Shown one piece after another: positions 15,282 through 24,417 of a DNA stretch of 64,000 nucleotides (the stretch's first letter is position 1; each line of letters begins with the position of its first letter). The translations under genes and the position numbers were made by a program. The stretch lies in the NCBI GenBank assembly GCA_948467735.1, contig CAOKFN010000012.1:1-64000 (forward strand), read 5' to 3'. A model generated the notes under the pieces. That model was not told the origin of the DNA. It worked only from the letters and a program-made list of their open reading frames with translations, and did not search any database. The DNA is from an uncultured bacterium (GTDB lineage Bacteria; Bacillota; Clostridia; Lachnospirales; Lachnospiraceae).

Positions 15282-16000
15282 TCCAACGACCTCCTGACTT
15301 TTAAAAATAAGACTTCTACTATCCCGATGATAACGATTTCTATCAACGCGGCAATGAGAAACCGGAAAACTGTCGATTCCTCCGTACCTCCAAGCGTCCG
15401 AAACGGCATCGCAAACGGAAACAGCGATAATACGAAGTTCTTTGCGGGCAGCATGGACGCCGTAAAAACGCATACCACATCAACGCCAAGGGATACCCAT
15501 ATATTTTTACACGCCGAGGCAGTCAACAATGCGCACAATGCCGCAGGAAGCATCAGCAGCAGCGCATACCCAAAGCTTTTAAGCAGCTCCATCCATATTT
15601 CTTTGGACGATTCAAACCAATGAGCTGCGCAGAAGGCTGTGCCTGCGCCTTCCACGGCAAGCATCATAACGCACATAACCGTTATCAAAGCGGCTTTGTC
15701 AAAGAACAGCCTGCTTTCCTTTATGGGCAGCATACACATTCTTTGAACGGCATTGTCGGCATATTCCGTATAATACATGAGGCAGGCCCCCGCCGCCGCA
15801 ATCAGAACGTTGAGCATTGCCATCATCTGCCAGTTGGCATTCATCAAAATTTCAACCGGCGGCGCGGAAAGCCCCAGATACTTTTCCGCGCGAAAGGCCA
15901 TGTTGAGGATGGGAACAGCCGCCGCTAAAAGGCCTCCGCCAAGGAACGAGATGCTAAGACCTGTTCGTTTCACCTTTTTACATTCCAAACCAAAGCTCAT
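15278..16000 (-). CDS. ABC-2 type permease (lantibiotic-immunity type), first subunit
   Basis: A 240-residue membrane protein of the LanE/CprB-like group with about six hydrophobic segments. Its start overlaps the ATPase stop and its stop overlaps the next start (ATGA both times), showing tight translational coupling in an ATPase-permease-permease operon. Confidence 0.8.
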   Translation of the reverse strand: MSFGLECKKVKRTGLSISFLGGGLLAAAVPILNMAFRAEKYLGLSAPPVEILMNANWQMMAMLNVLIAAAGACLMYYTEYADNAVQRMCMLPIKESRLFFDKAALITVMCVMMLAVEGAGTAFCAAHWFESSKEIWMELLKSFGYALLLMLPAALCALLTASACKNIWVSLGVDVVCVFTASMLPAKNFVLSLFPFAMPFRTLGGTEESTVFRFLIAALIEIVIIGIVEVLFLKVRRSLE

Positions 16001-16752
16001 TGCGCCCCTCCTCTCTGCCTGTTATCCTCCTCAATCAAGGCAAGAAAGGCATCTTCCAGATTGTCGGCAGGACAGCCCTGTGCGGCGGCGTCCGATTTCA
16101 GCCGGTCAAGAGTTCCCTCGAACAGCAGACGGCCCCGATTGAGAATACCGATATGATCTGCCATCAGCTCAACTTCGGACAGCAGATGGGAAGATACCAG
16201 CACGGTGCAGTCAAATTTCCTAGGCAGCGAACGGATCAGCATTCGGATTTCGTGAATTCCCACAGGATCAAGTCCGTTGGTCGGTTCGTCGAGGATCAAT
16301 ATGGGCGGCCTGCCGATCAATGCGCCTGCAAGTCCTAATCTCTGCTTCATTCCAAGGGAATATTTCTTCGCAAGCCGGCCCTTATACTGCGTAAGCCCCA
16401 CCAATTCCATAGCCTCGGAAACGGCGGATTTGGGCAGCCCCAGAATTCTGCGGATAATATCCAGATTTTCTTCGCCGCTTAAATTTCCATAGAAAGCGGG
16501 CGCTTCAATAAAAGAGCCTGTTTCTTTTAGAATGCGCACGCGGTTTTCCGGATATTTCATGCCGTCGATCTCAAAAGAGCCGCTTGTGGGCTTCGTCAGG
16601 CCCAGAAACATTTTCATTGTGGTTGATTTTCCCGCTCCGTTAGGGCCTAAGAATCCATAGACCGTTCCTTTCGGAATGTGAAGATTCACTTCGGACACCG
16701 CGGTAAAGTCCGCATAGGATTTTGTAAGATTTTGTGTTTCAATAATGTTCAT
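15997..16752 (-). CDS. ABC transporter ATPase, antimicrobial-peptide export type
   Basis: A 251-residue ATPase with Walker A GPNGAGKST (36-44), signature YSLGMKQRLGLAGAL, Walker B ILILDEPTNGLDP. It belongs to the BcrA/LanF/CprA group that powers removal of lantibiotics and cyclic peptides from the membrane. It heads the operon with two permeases and a small membrane protein and is divergent from a two-component system, matching the CprABC-CprK-CprR arrangement known from Clostridioides difficile. Confidence 0.88.
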   Translation of the reverse strand: MNIIETQNLTKSYADFTAVSEVNLHIPKGTVYGFLGPNGAGKSTTMKMFLGLTKPTSGSFEIDGMKYPENRVRILKETGSFIEAPAFYGNLSGEENLDIIRRILGLPKSAVSEAMELVGLTQYKGRLAKKYSLGMKQRLGLAGALIGRPPILILDEPTNGLDPVGIHEIRMLIRSLPRKFDCTVLVSSHLLSEVELMADHIGILNRGRLLFEGTLDRLKSDAAAQGCPADNLEDAFLALIEEDNRQRGGAQ

Positions 16753-16799
16753 TTTGCTCTCTGCTCCTTTCTTGTTACGTCTTCATTTTACAAGACCAA

Positions 16800-16839
16800 C
16801 CTTACGGCAGCATTCTCTCTTCCTTACATCTACCTTACA
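16800..16839 (-). promoter_or_regulatory. Direct repeats for response-regulator binding
   Basis: CCTTACR occurs at 16800, 16822 and 16833, that is at intervals of 22 and 11 bp, two and one helical turns (TGTAAGG read on the transporter strand). Repeats in helical phase just upstream of the ABC operon start are typical OmpR-family binding sites. Confidence 0.6.
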
Positions 16840-17038
16840 TTTTCCCGTATTGTAGCAAATGACACAAAATTATGCTATACTATCCCCAATGGGCGGAGGC
16901 AGAGGAACAAAAGAGCAGCCAGCCCGCCATGTGCGGTTAATGTCATACGGGCAAAAAACGGCTTCCGCCCCCTGCCCGCTCTGCGGCACGGGAACGGAAC
17001 AATCGGCCTTTACGGCAATTTTGAACAGGAGAATAAAC

Positions 17039-17743
17039 ATGAACTCTGAATATTTAAAAAGCAGGCGGATACTGATTGTGGACGATGAACAGGAGCTTTT
17101 GGACATGGTGGTATCCATTTTAGAAACAGAGGGTTTTGAGAAGATTTTTACCGCCAAAACAAAAAAAGAAGCGCTTTCATTGGCGGCGGCAGTAAAACCG
17201 GAGTTTGCCATTCTTGACGTCATGCTGCCTGACGGCAGCGGCTTTGAATTAATGGAACGGCTCAGACAGGACGGCGATTATCCTATCCTTTTTTTAACTG
17301 CCCGCGGAGAGGATAATGATAGATTAAGAGGCTTCGGTCTTGGCGCCGATGATTATGTTGTAAAGCCTTTTCTTCCGAAAGAGCTTATTTTCCGCATTAT
17401 GGCCATTCTGCGCAGAAGCTGCAAGGATGAAACTCCTCTTGTAAGGCTTCATGACTGCGAAATCGATTTTGCCCGGGCCGAGGTGACAAGGGGAGGCGGG
17501 CATATCCCCCTGACAGCGAAGGAACACGATATTTTGTCTGCCCTATACCGTAATTCCGGGCGCATTGTTACCATTGACGCCCTGTGCGAGGCGGCATGGG
17601 GGGATAATCCTTATGGATATGAAAACTCCCTCATGGCTCACATTCGGCGCATTCGGGAAAAGATAGAGGCAAATCCCTCCCGCCCCGTCTCCTTAATTAC
17701 GGTCAAGGGCTTGGGATATAAGCTGGTTGTGGAGGGGAAATGA
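17039..17743 (+). CDS. OmpR-family response regulator
   Basis: A 234-residue regulator with receiver domain (acidic pair D15-D16, phosphoacceptor D60 in AILDVMLPDG, conserved VKPF) and C-terminal winged helix. CAGGAG precedes ATG 17039. An in-frame ATG at 16859 lies within the promoter region and would add a 60-residue non-homologous N-terminus, so it is rejected. It is followed at one base by its kinase and probably controls the divergent ABC operon through the repeats at 16800-16839. Confidence 0.9.
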   Translation: MNSEYLKSRRILIVDDEQELLDMVVSILETEGFEKIFTAKTKKEALSLAAAVKPEFAILDVMLPDGSGFELMERLRQDGDYPILFLTARGEDNDRLRGFGLGADDYVVKPFLPKELIFRIMAILRRSCKDETPLVRLHDCEIDFARAEVTRGGGHIPLTAKEHDILSALYRNSGRIVTIDALCEAAWGDNPYGYENSLMAHIRRIREKIEANPSRPVSLITVKGLGYKLVVEGK

Positions 17744-17744
17744 G

Positions 17745-19139
17745 ATGAAAAGCGTCCCTAAGCTGATACGGCGATATCTGGGCATCTTACTTCTCAGCTG
17801 TATTCTGCTCCTGATTTTAAACTTTATTCTGTTTGCCTCCCTTGCCGCCAATCAAGCGCCTAACGTCCATCCTTGGAAAACCGCGGAGGAAACTGCGGAG
17901 GCGTTAAGACAGACGAATGAAGGCGGGCTTTTTCTACCCGATCCTATAGCCCTTGAATTAAAAGCCTCCAATGTCTGGGCAGTCCTTATAGACAACGAGA
18001 CAAGACAGGTACTATGGCAGACCGATAATTTACCGGAATCAATACCTCTATCCTACACGCTATCGGATATCGCGAGTCTCACTCGCGGCTATATCGACGG
18101 ATACCCGACTTTCACAGGCGCATCCGAACACGGGCTGGTGGTGCTGGGCTACCCCAAAGACAGCTTTTGGAAGCATATGTGGCCAAGCTGGGATTATTAC
18201 CTGATTGCCCGCCTGCCATGGACAATTCTCTGTGTTTTGGCAGTTAATTTGGCGTTGATTTTCCTCATTTATATTACCGCAAATTCCAAACTGCTAAAAT
18301 CTATCAAGCCGATTGTAAACGGCATACGGAACCTGTCTTCTGGAGAGCCTGTCACTGTGAAGGAAAAGGGGTTATTATCGGAACTGGCGCTGAATATCAA
18401 TAAGACTTCGGAGATACTACAGTCCCAGCACGCTCAGCTTCGCCGAAAGGAAACGGCAAGGGCAAACTGGATCGCAGGAGTATCCCACGATATTAGAACG
18501 CCCTTATCCATGGTGATGGGGTATGCGGGGCAATTAACGGAAGATACTCATTTAACCGACGAGGAACGCCAAAAGGCCGTGATTATCGTAAAGCAAAGCG
18601 AGCGAATACGGAATTTAATCAACGACCTTAATTTAGCATCCAAATTAGAATATAATATGCAGCCAATCCATCCCAAAAAAGAAAATATCATCGCGATTGT
18701 CCGACAAGTCGTGGTTGACTTTATGAATATGGATATGGACGACAGACACCCAATTATATGGGAAACAGAGGACACCCTGACTTACTGTCCCGTAAACGCG
18801 GACAGGGATTTGATAAGGCGGGCAGTCAGCAATCTGATTTGGAACAGTATCAGCCATAACGAACAGGGCTGCCATATTTTTGTAAACCTTGCGGCCCAAA
18901 ACGGCAGCTGCATCATCATGACTGCCGACGACGGTGTTGGCGCTTCGGACGAGCAGATAGAAAAACTAAATAAAGCCCCCCACTATATGGTCTGCGATGA
19001 AAATATAAGGGAGCAGCGCCATGGGCTGGGACTGCTCATTGTAAAACAGATTGCGGCGGCTCACGGCGGCAGCGCCGTAATCGAGCACGGTTCCCATGGG
19101 GGGTTCTGTGTAAAAATCGAATTGCCGATGCAGGAATAG
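17745..19139 (+). CDS. Sensor histidine kinase
   Basis: A 464-residue kinase with membrane helices at about 15-32 and 155-177 flanking an extracytoplasmic sensor of about 120 residues, a HisKA domain with H248 in SHDIRTPLS, and HATPase motifs (N box 'NLIWNSISHN', G2 'GLGLLIVKQI'). ATG 17745 is one base after the regulator stop and has TGGAGGGG upstream. By context it senses a cell-envelope-active peptide and phosphorylates the regulator at 17039-17743. Confidence 0.9.
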   Translation: MKSVPKLIRRYLGILLLSCILLLILNFILFASLAANQAPNVHPWKTAEETAEALRQTNEGGLFLPDPIALELKASNVWAVLIDNETRQVLWQTDNLPESIPLSYTLSDIASLTRGYIDGYPTFTGASEHGLVVLGYPKDSFWKHMWPSWDYYLIARLPWTILCVLAVNLALIFLIYITANSKLLKSIKPIVNGIRNLSSGEPVTVKEKGLLSELALNINKTSEILQSQHAQLRRKETARANWIAGVSHDIRTPLSMVMGYAGQLTEDTHLTDEERQKAVIIVKQSERIRNLINDLNLASKLEYNMQPIHPKKENIIAIVRQVVVDFMNMDMDDRHPIIWETEDTLTYCPVNADRDLIRRAVSNLIWNSISHNEQGCHIFVNLAAQNGSCIIMTADDGVGASDEQIEKLNKAPHYMVCDENIREQRHGLGLLIVKQIAAAHGGSAVIEHGSHGGFCVKIELPMQE

Positions 19140-19472
19140 AAGACCGACGTTCTGCGAAACTTGTCAAGCATCCATTCGGGCATGGCTTTGCAGACGAGGC
19201 ACGAAGGCATCCGCCTCGCGGCATACGTCAAACCAAATTCAAAGCGGCTTGGTTCATGTTGCATGGAACATGGAATCCATGCTCCGTGGACATAAAAGCG
19301 GAGCCGTCACGCTTTGAGGAACATCTCCCCAGCATGCCGACTCCGCACAAGCTAAGCCTTTCTTATACTGCCGTACTATTCTTTTCTCACCGGCTTCCCT
19401 GATTCCACTTCGCGGAATCACAAATCCGGACGAAAAATTCTTCTCACACTAACTCTCGTCGCTTTTTTCACA
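19140..19472. other. Intergenic region between convergent genes
   Basis: Contains the inverted repeat GCTCCG/CGGAGC (19281-19304) and a short TGATTCC/GGAATCA hairpin near 19403. The string GGTTCATGTTGC at about 19251 also occurs near 14206, hinting at another short dispersed element. No ORF is supported. Confidence 0.5.
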
Positions 19473-22130
19473 CTATTCTCTTCCCACAATACATTTGCGA
19501 AGCATATCCACAGGTATCATGGTCAATGCCAGCAGCACCACCGCAATCCAGCCCATAATGCCGAAAGGCACACAGCTGAACATATTGCCAATCCAAGTGA
19601 AGACAGGCACCGGAATCAGCCCGGCGTTTACAATGGCCGCCTGAACAAGAATAATGACAAAGAACACCTTAAGGAATCCTGTATTTTCATTGAGGCCCTT
19701 GAATATTCCGAAGCCGTCGTCCCTTACATTAAATCCGTTAAACAGCGCGCTCACAATAAACAATACAAAATATCCTGTCAAATGCTGCGCCTCATTATCA
19801 AATAAATTGATAAAGAACGGCAGCTTCAGATACAGGAAGCTGATAAAGGTCAGCCATGCTCCCATAGTCACAATCTGAGCCATCATCTTCCTGCTGACAA
19901 TGCTCTCATCCCTTCTTCTGGGTTTTTCCTTCATATATTTCTCTAATGCAGGTTCATTTCCCAGCATGATAGCTCCCAGTCCGTCCATCACCAGATTCAC
20001 AAAGAGCAGGTGCGTTACCTTCAGCGGCTCGTCCACGCCGAAGAACGGCGCTATGGCGCTGACAACCACTGCCGCCACGTTAATGACCAGCTGGAACTTG
20101 CAGAACTTCAGGATATTATGATAAATGGTCCTGCCGTACCAAATGGCGTCTTTAATGGATTTAAAATTGTCATCCAATACTACAATCTTGCCAGCCTCCT
20201 TGGCCGCCTCCGTACCGCTTCCCATGGCAAAGCCCACATCCGCTCTCTTAAGCGCCGGAGAGTCGTTCACGCCGTCTCCCGTCATGCCCACCACAAGATT
20301 CATCTCCTGACAGAGCTTGACCATTCTGGACTTGTCCGTGGGCAGCGCTCTTGCAATCACCCTGATATCCTTGATAATTGCCTTCACCTGATCGTCGCTC
20401 ATGCTGTTCAGCTCCGCGGAGGTCAGCGCCCTGTCGGATTCGCTCTTGATAAGGCCCGCGTCTTCCGCAATGGATACCGCCGTCTCCAGCCTGTCTCCGG
20501 TGATCATGACCACCTGAATGCCCGCCTCCTGCACCTCGCGGATGGCGTCCTTTGCTTCCGGTCTTACGTCGTCGCGGATTGCCACCAGTCCGATCAGCAC
20601 CACATCGTCGTTAATCCGGTTTTCCACAAGCTCCTTTGTGGAATAGCCGAATGCCAGCACTCTCATGGCTCTGGAAGCCAGTTCGTTAATTTTGTCGTTC
20701 AGCTGTTCAAAGTCTAACTCAGTTTCATTGCCGTCCTTGTCCAAAGCCTTTTTTGCGGCGGCAATCATTTTCTCCGGCGCACCCTTATAGAAGGTTCTGC
20801 CCATACTCTTAATATGCACCTGACTGAATTTGTTAGCCGAGTTAAAGCCCTGTGACTTATCGGCTTCACATTCCTTATTGTTTACAAGCAGGTTAAAGGT
20901 ATCTTCTCCGATGAATTTCATCAGCGCCTGATCCGTTGCATTGCCGCCGATAACCTTGTGGGAAGCGTCAAACATGGACGCCGTATTCTTGCCGATGGCC
21001 ACGTCCACAAGCCCTTTGACCTTCCCGTGATTTTTCAGTTCGCTTAAGGGAATGGTCTCTCCTTGGGCCGTGAAAAATTCCACCACTTCAAGCATACCCT
21101 TGGTAATGGTACCTGTCTTATCGCTGAACAGAATATTCAAAGAACCCGCCGTCTCGATACCTTCCGCCTTGCGCACCAGCACATTGTGATCCAGCATCTT
21201 GCTGGTATTCTGCATCAGCACCAGTGAAATCATCAGCGGCAGGCCTTCCGGAACGGCGCACACAATAATTACAATCGCCAGCGATACGGCGCGGACTACA
21301 TCCTGAAGAATCTGAGACCACCCTGTTGCCAGATATGCGGAAACACCGCCTGCGTTCATGACAAAGAAAATGACATACAGAACAGCAATGATCACCGCGC
21401 CGATATAACCGAAGGTGGATATCTGATTCGCCAGCTTCGCCAGCTTTACCTTCAAAGGCGAATCCGGCTCGTCCTCCTGCATTTCCTCGGCCATCTTGCC
21501 CATCATGGTCTTCACGCCCACCTTGCGCACGTCAAGAATACCCTCGCCGTCAAAAACCACGGCGCCTCTGAAAAGGGAGTACTGATCCACAAAGGTATCT
21601 CCGGTAATCTCATCCGGCAGCTCCACATGCCCCTGCGCCGCATTTTTCTTGCACTCCTCCGCCTCGCCGTTCAACGCGGAGTTGTCCACCCGGATATCGC
21701 CGTCCACAAGGATGCCGTCCGCGGGAATCTTGTCGCCGGACTGCAGCAGCACATTGTCTCCCACAACCACATCGTCCACTTCTATCACAGTGACCATGCC
21801 GTTACGGTATACCTTACAGGTGTCCTTCTTGGTGCTGTCCTTCAGCTGACGATACTTTGTATCGCTGGCCACGCTTGTCTTCGCCGACACAAAAGCCACG
21901 ATCAGCACGGCCACAATGGTGCCCAGCGGCTCGTATATTTCCGCATAATGTAAGAAGAACATTGCGATCATGATTGCCGCAATCACCAGCAGTATCCTGA
22001 TCATGGGATCGCCGAAGGTTTCCTTAAACGCCTCCCAAAAAGTAGTAGGTTCAGATTCAGGGATCGCGTTAGAACCATGTTTTTCTCGGGAACTTTGCAC
22101 TTCCTGATCTGAAAGTCCTTGAAATTTCAT
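19473..22130 (-). CDS. P-type calcium-transporting ATPase
   Basis: An 885-residue P2-type ATPase. It has the PEGLP motif in membrane helix 4, the phosphorylation site SDKTGT, the TGD and MTGDGVNDSPALK hinge motifs, and about ten membrane segments. The pattern fits plasma-membrane-type Ca2+ pumps. ATG 22130 (MKFQGLSDQEV) is chosen as it matches the usual N-terminus; a longer frame upstream is not homologous. It closes the ter cluster, where such pumps are a known companion of TerD genes (described by Anantharaman and colleagues for Ter systems), consistent with TerD binding calcium. Confidence 0.9.
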   Translation of the reverse strand: MKFQGLSDQEVQSSREKHGSNAIPESEPTTFWEAFKETFGDPMIRILLVIAAIMIAMFFLHYAEIYEPLGTIVAVLIVAFVSAKTSVASDTKYRQLKDSTKKDTCKVYRNGMVTVIEVDDVVVGDNVLLQSGDKIPADGILVDGDIRVDNSALNGEAEECKKNAAQGHVELPDEITGDTFVDQYSLFRGAVVFDGEGILDVRKVGVKTMMGKMAEEMQEDEPDSPLKVKLAKLANQISTFGYIGAVIIAVLYVIFFVMNAGGVSAYLATGWSQILQDVVRAVSLAIVIIVCAVPEGLPLMISLVLMQNTSKMLDHNVLVRKAEGIETAGSLNILFSDKTGTITKGMLEVVEFFTAQGETIPLSELKNHGKVKGLVDVAIGKNTASMFDASHKVIGGNATDQALMKFIGEDTFNLLVNNKECEADKSQGFNSANKFSQVHIKSMGRTFYKGAPEKMIAAAKKALDKDGNETELDFEQLNDKINELASRAMRVLAFGYSTKELVENRINDDVVLIGLVAIRDDVRPEAKDAIREVQEAGIQVVMITGDRLETAVSIAEDAGLIKSESDRALTSAELNSMSDDQVKAIIKDIRVIARALPTDKSRMVKLCQEMNLVVGMTGDGVNDSPALKRADVGFAMGSGTEAAKEAGKIVVLDDNFKSIKDAIWYGRTIYHNILKFCKFQLVINVAAVVVSAIAPFFGVDEPLKVTHLLFVNLVMDGLGAIMLGNEPALEKYMKEKPRRRDESIVSRKMMAQIVTMGAWLTFISFLYLKLPFFINLFDNEAQHLTGYFVLFIVSALFNGFNVRDDGFGIFKGLNENTGFLKVFFVIILVQAAIVNAGLIPVPVFTWIGNMFSCVPFGIMGWIAVVLLALTMIPVDMLRKCIVGRE

Positions 22131-22281
22131 CTTTTTTCCATACCTTTCCGTTGTAAAATTAAAGTCGATGCCTATAGCATTTCCAATCCTGAACATTCTA
22201 TAGTCGTCAGCACCAGAACTCCCTCTTTTCAGAAATTCTATTGCCGCAGATCCCATGTGGACTGGCGCCGGGCACTTTTGG

Positions 22282-22869
22282 TTACATATACCTTCTGGTC
22301 AGTTCGCCCAAGCCGGGATCATTCGTTCCCTGACCGATGGCATTGAACTTCCACTCTCCATTATGACGGTAAATTTCACCAAATATCATCGCGGTCATTC
22401 CGGAATAATCATCGGTCAGGCTATACTTGCACATCTCCGTGTTATTGGCCGCATTGACCAGTCGGATAAACGCGTTTTGAATCATCCCAAAATGCTGTTT
22501 TCTCTGCACCGCCTGATAAATATTTACCACCAGTACAATCTTGTCATACTCTGCCGGAATCCGGGCAAGATCCACTACAATCTGCTCGTCGTCCCCTTCC
22601 CCTGCTCCGGTCAGGTTGTCCCCCATATGCTCTATGGTTCCCGAAGGATGGCGAAGATTGCCGTAATAGACCACATCTTCCTTGTAGACCAGTTTTCCGT
22701 TGATTAACGCAAGGGCCGACGCATCACAGTCTATGGGCTGGGGCTTAGGCGCAAAGAATCCTGTCTTTCTCTGTACCTCATCCCAGCCCAAGCCCACAAT
22801 CACCTTGGACAGCCCTGCGTTATCCTTGGACAGACTGACCTTCTGTCCTTTTTGCAAACTAACTGACAT
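22282..22869 (-). CDS. TerD-family protein (copy 4)
   Basis: A 195-residue TerD-domain protein. It keeps the N-terminal LQKGQKVSLSKD and the core HMGDNLTGAGEGDDEQI that bind calcium in characterised family members, but the first metal motif is altered (DCDASALAL instead of DLDAAAFLL). ATG 22869 follows GGAGG; an ATG four codons upstream is not used. It is the last TerD gene before the calcium ATPase. Confidence 0.9.
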   Translation of the reverse strand: MSVSLQKGQKVSLSKDNAGLSKVIVGLGWDEVQRKTGFFAPKPQPIDCDASALALINGKLVYKEDVVYYGNLRHPSGTIEHMGDNLTGAGEGDDEQIVVDLARIPAEYDKIVLVVNIYQAVQRKQHFGMIQNAFIRLVNAANNTEMCKYSLTDDYSGMTAMIFGEIYRHNGEWKFNAIGQGTNDPGLGELTRRYM

Positions 22870-22887
22870 TGCTTCCTCCATTTCAGT

Positions 22888-22924
22888 TCAGTAACAGTCC
22901 TCGCTGCATCCGGACCGTTACTGA
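22888..22924. promoter_or_regulatory. Hairpin between TerD copies 3 and 4
   Basis: TCAGTAAC (22888-22895) pairs with GTTACTGA (22917-22924), and an inner GTCC/GGAC extends the stem. It lies in the leader of TerD copy 4 and may stabilise or process the polycistronic mRNA. Confidence 0.45.
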
Positions 22925-23040
22925 TTCCATTTCATTATCCTTAACGGCTGCTTAAACCGTTCACAGCCGCTCACGCCGCTTACGGAACTCTGGGCCGACG
23001 ACGGCAATTTGTTTTACAGCATTCGGTTCGCCGCCCGTTC

Positions 23041-23637
23041 TTACTTCCGCCCCGGTTTCCAGTTCATGCCCCAGCCAAACGCCCGATCCAGCTCCTCATG
23101 CCCTCTGAAGAAACGGACGATTTTTTCCACGCTGAAGGTTTCATCATTGCGATTTTCAAAAAGAACCAGCCCGCACATAATATCTTTGGAATTAAATTCA
23201 TCCATGCGCACAACGATGTCCTCTGCTCCGGGATATTTAATTGTCACAACAGCGTCCGCCTGTTTCCAGTTTGCGATTCCCTCATAAATAAAGGTGTAGA
23301 CAAGAATCCTTCTGATTTCGGCAATTTTATTGCCGTTTATCCTCAGATTCTCCCCTGCCGCAGCAGCGCCCGTCCTGTCGTCGCCATCCAGCGAGACGAA
23401 CGGAGGATATTGAAGGGATCCAAAGCCATTTCCAAGCGCCTGAACCGCCCCCTTTCGTCCGTCCTTCATCTCATACAGACAGCCCAAGTCTAAGTCGATT
23501 CCTCCGCTTCCCAGCAATCCGGAGAGAAAGCCCTTTTTACCGGTATTCCAGTTCAAATTGACCAATATCTCGCCTAAGCCTTCCGCAGATTTCTTTGTAA
23601 GATTTACTTTCTGTCCTTTTTGTAGATTAATAGCCAT
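23041..23637 (-). CDS. Divergent TerD-family protein (copy 3)
   Basis: A 198-residue protein with the TerD N-terminus LQKGQKVNLTKK and the DLDLG strand, but the central GDNLTGAGEGDDE loop is replaced by GDDRTGAAAAGENL, so calcium binding may be changed or lost. It ends in an FFRGHEELDRAFGW region resembling TerA-type relatives. TAGGAGAA precedes ATG 23637. Confidence 0.82.
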   Translation of the reverse strand: MAINLQKGQKVNLTKKSAEGLGEILVNLNWNTGKKGFLSGLLGSGGIDLDLGCLYEMKDGRKGAVQALGNGFGSLQYPPFVSLDGDDRTGAAAAGENLRINGNKIAEIRRILVYTFIYEGIANWKQADAVVTIKYPGAEDIVVRMDEFNSKDIMCGLVLFENRNDETFSVEKIVRFFRGHEELDRAFGWGMNWKPGRK

Positions 23638-23658
23638 ATTTATTTTCTCCTAATAAAA

Positions 23659-23784
23659 TTATTGTTCCTGCACTGTCAGCGACCGCACATGGAAGAACAC
23701 TTCATCTGCAAAGGGCACCGTGGAAGCTTCCTCCAAATATATCCGGATGATACATTCCGTTTTCGCTTCTTTTTCATCACCCGT
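23659..23784 (-). other. Open frame overlapping the end of TerD copy 2
   Basis: In the -1 frame relative to TerD copy 2, 41 coding-like codons run from the TerD stop region to TAA 23659-23661, with no ATG and no ribosome binding site. It may be the remains of a lost gene or of a longer TerD C-terminus. Confidence 0.3.
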
Positions 23785-24361
23785 CTACTTCCACTCCGAA
23801 GTTTGCGCATAATGCGGCTAAACCGCCCTGATAACCGCTGCCGATCGCATTGAATTTCCACTCGTCCCCGTTTTTATACAGTTCCCCGAAAACGGCCGCC
23901 GTTTCAATGGAGAAATCCTCTCCCAGATCATAGCGCAGAAGCTCTTCTCCATTGGCTTCGTTATAAATCCTGATAAACGCATTGTTGACTTGGCCAAAAT
24001 TCTGACGTCTGCTTTCCGCCTCATATATGGTCACGGTAAACGCAATCTTGGTGATGTTGGCAGGAACCTGAGAAAGATCGATTTTAATCTGCTCGTCATC
24101 CCCTTCTCCTGCGCCCGTCAGATTATCGCCCATATGCTGCACGCCTCCGGAGGGATGCACCAGATTGCCATAGAACACGAAATCCTGCTGGCCGGATACC
24201 CTGCCGCTGTCTGTCAATAGGAATGCAGCCGCATCCAGATCAAAATCTCCGCCTGTATCAAACTGGTTCACATCCCAGCCCAGACCCACTACCACTTTGC
24301 TCAGCCCCGGATTGTCCTTCGTCAGGCTGACCTTCTGTCCTTTTTTTAAAGAAACTGACAT
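23777..24361 (-). CDS. TerD-family protein (copy 2)
   Basis: A 194-residue canonical TerD protein: LKKGQKVSLTKDNPGL at the N-terminus, DFDLDAAAFLL metal strand, HMGDNLTGAGEGDDEQI loop, and the C-terminal 'EWKFNAIGSGYQGGL'. Family members bind calcium and are induced by tellurite, metals, phage and envelope stress. It is about two-thirds identical by eye to copy 1. AGGAGG precedes the start. Confidence 0.93.
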   Translation of the reverse strand: MSVSLKKGQKVSLTKDNPGLSKVVVGLGWDVNQFDTGGDFDLDAAAFLLTDSGRVSGQQDFVFYGNLVHPSGGVQHMGDNLTGAGEGDDEQIKIDLSQVPANITKIAFTVTIYEAESRRQNFGQVNNAFIRIYNEANGEELLRYDLGEDFSIETAAVFGELYKNGDEWKFNAIGSGYQGGLAALCANFGVEVDG

Positions 24362-24377
24362 GATTACCTCCTATTAT

Positions 24378-24397
24378 AGTTCCCGTCTGCGGGAACT
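24378..24397. promoter_or_regulatory. Hairpin between TerD copies 1 and 2
   Basis: AGTTCCCG (24378-24385) pairs with CGGGAACT (24390-24397). It is just upstream of the ribosome binding site of TerD copy 2 and could act as an mRNA processing or stabilising hairpin. Confidence 0.5.
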
Positions 24398-24417
24398 TGT
24401 TCCGTTCTCTGCGCCGA

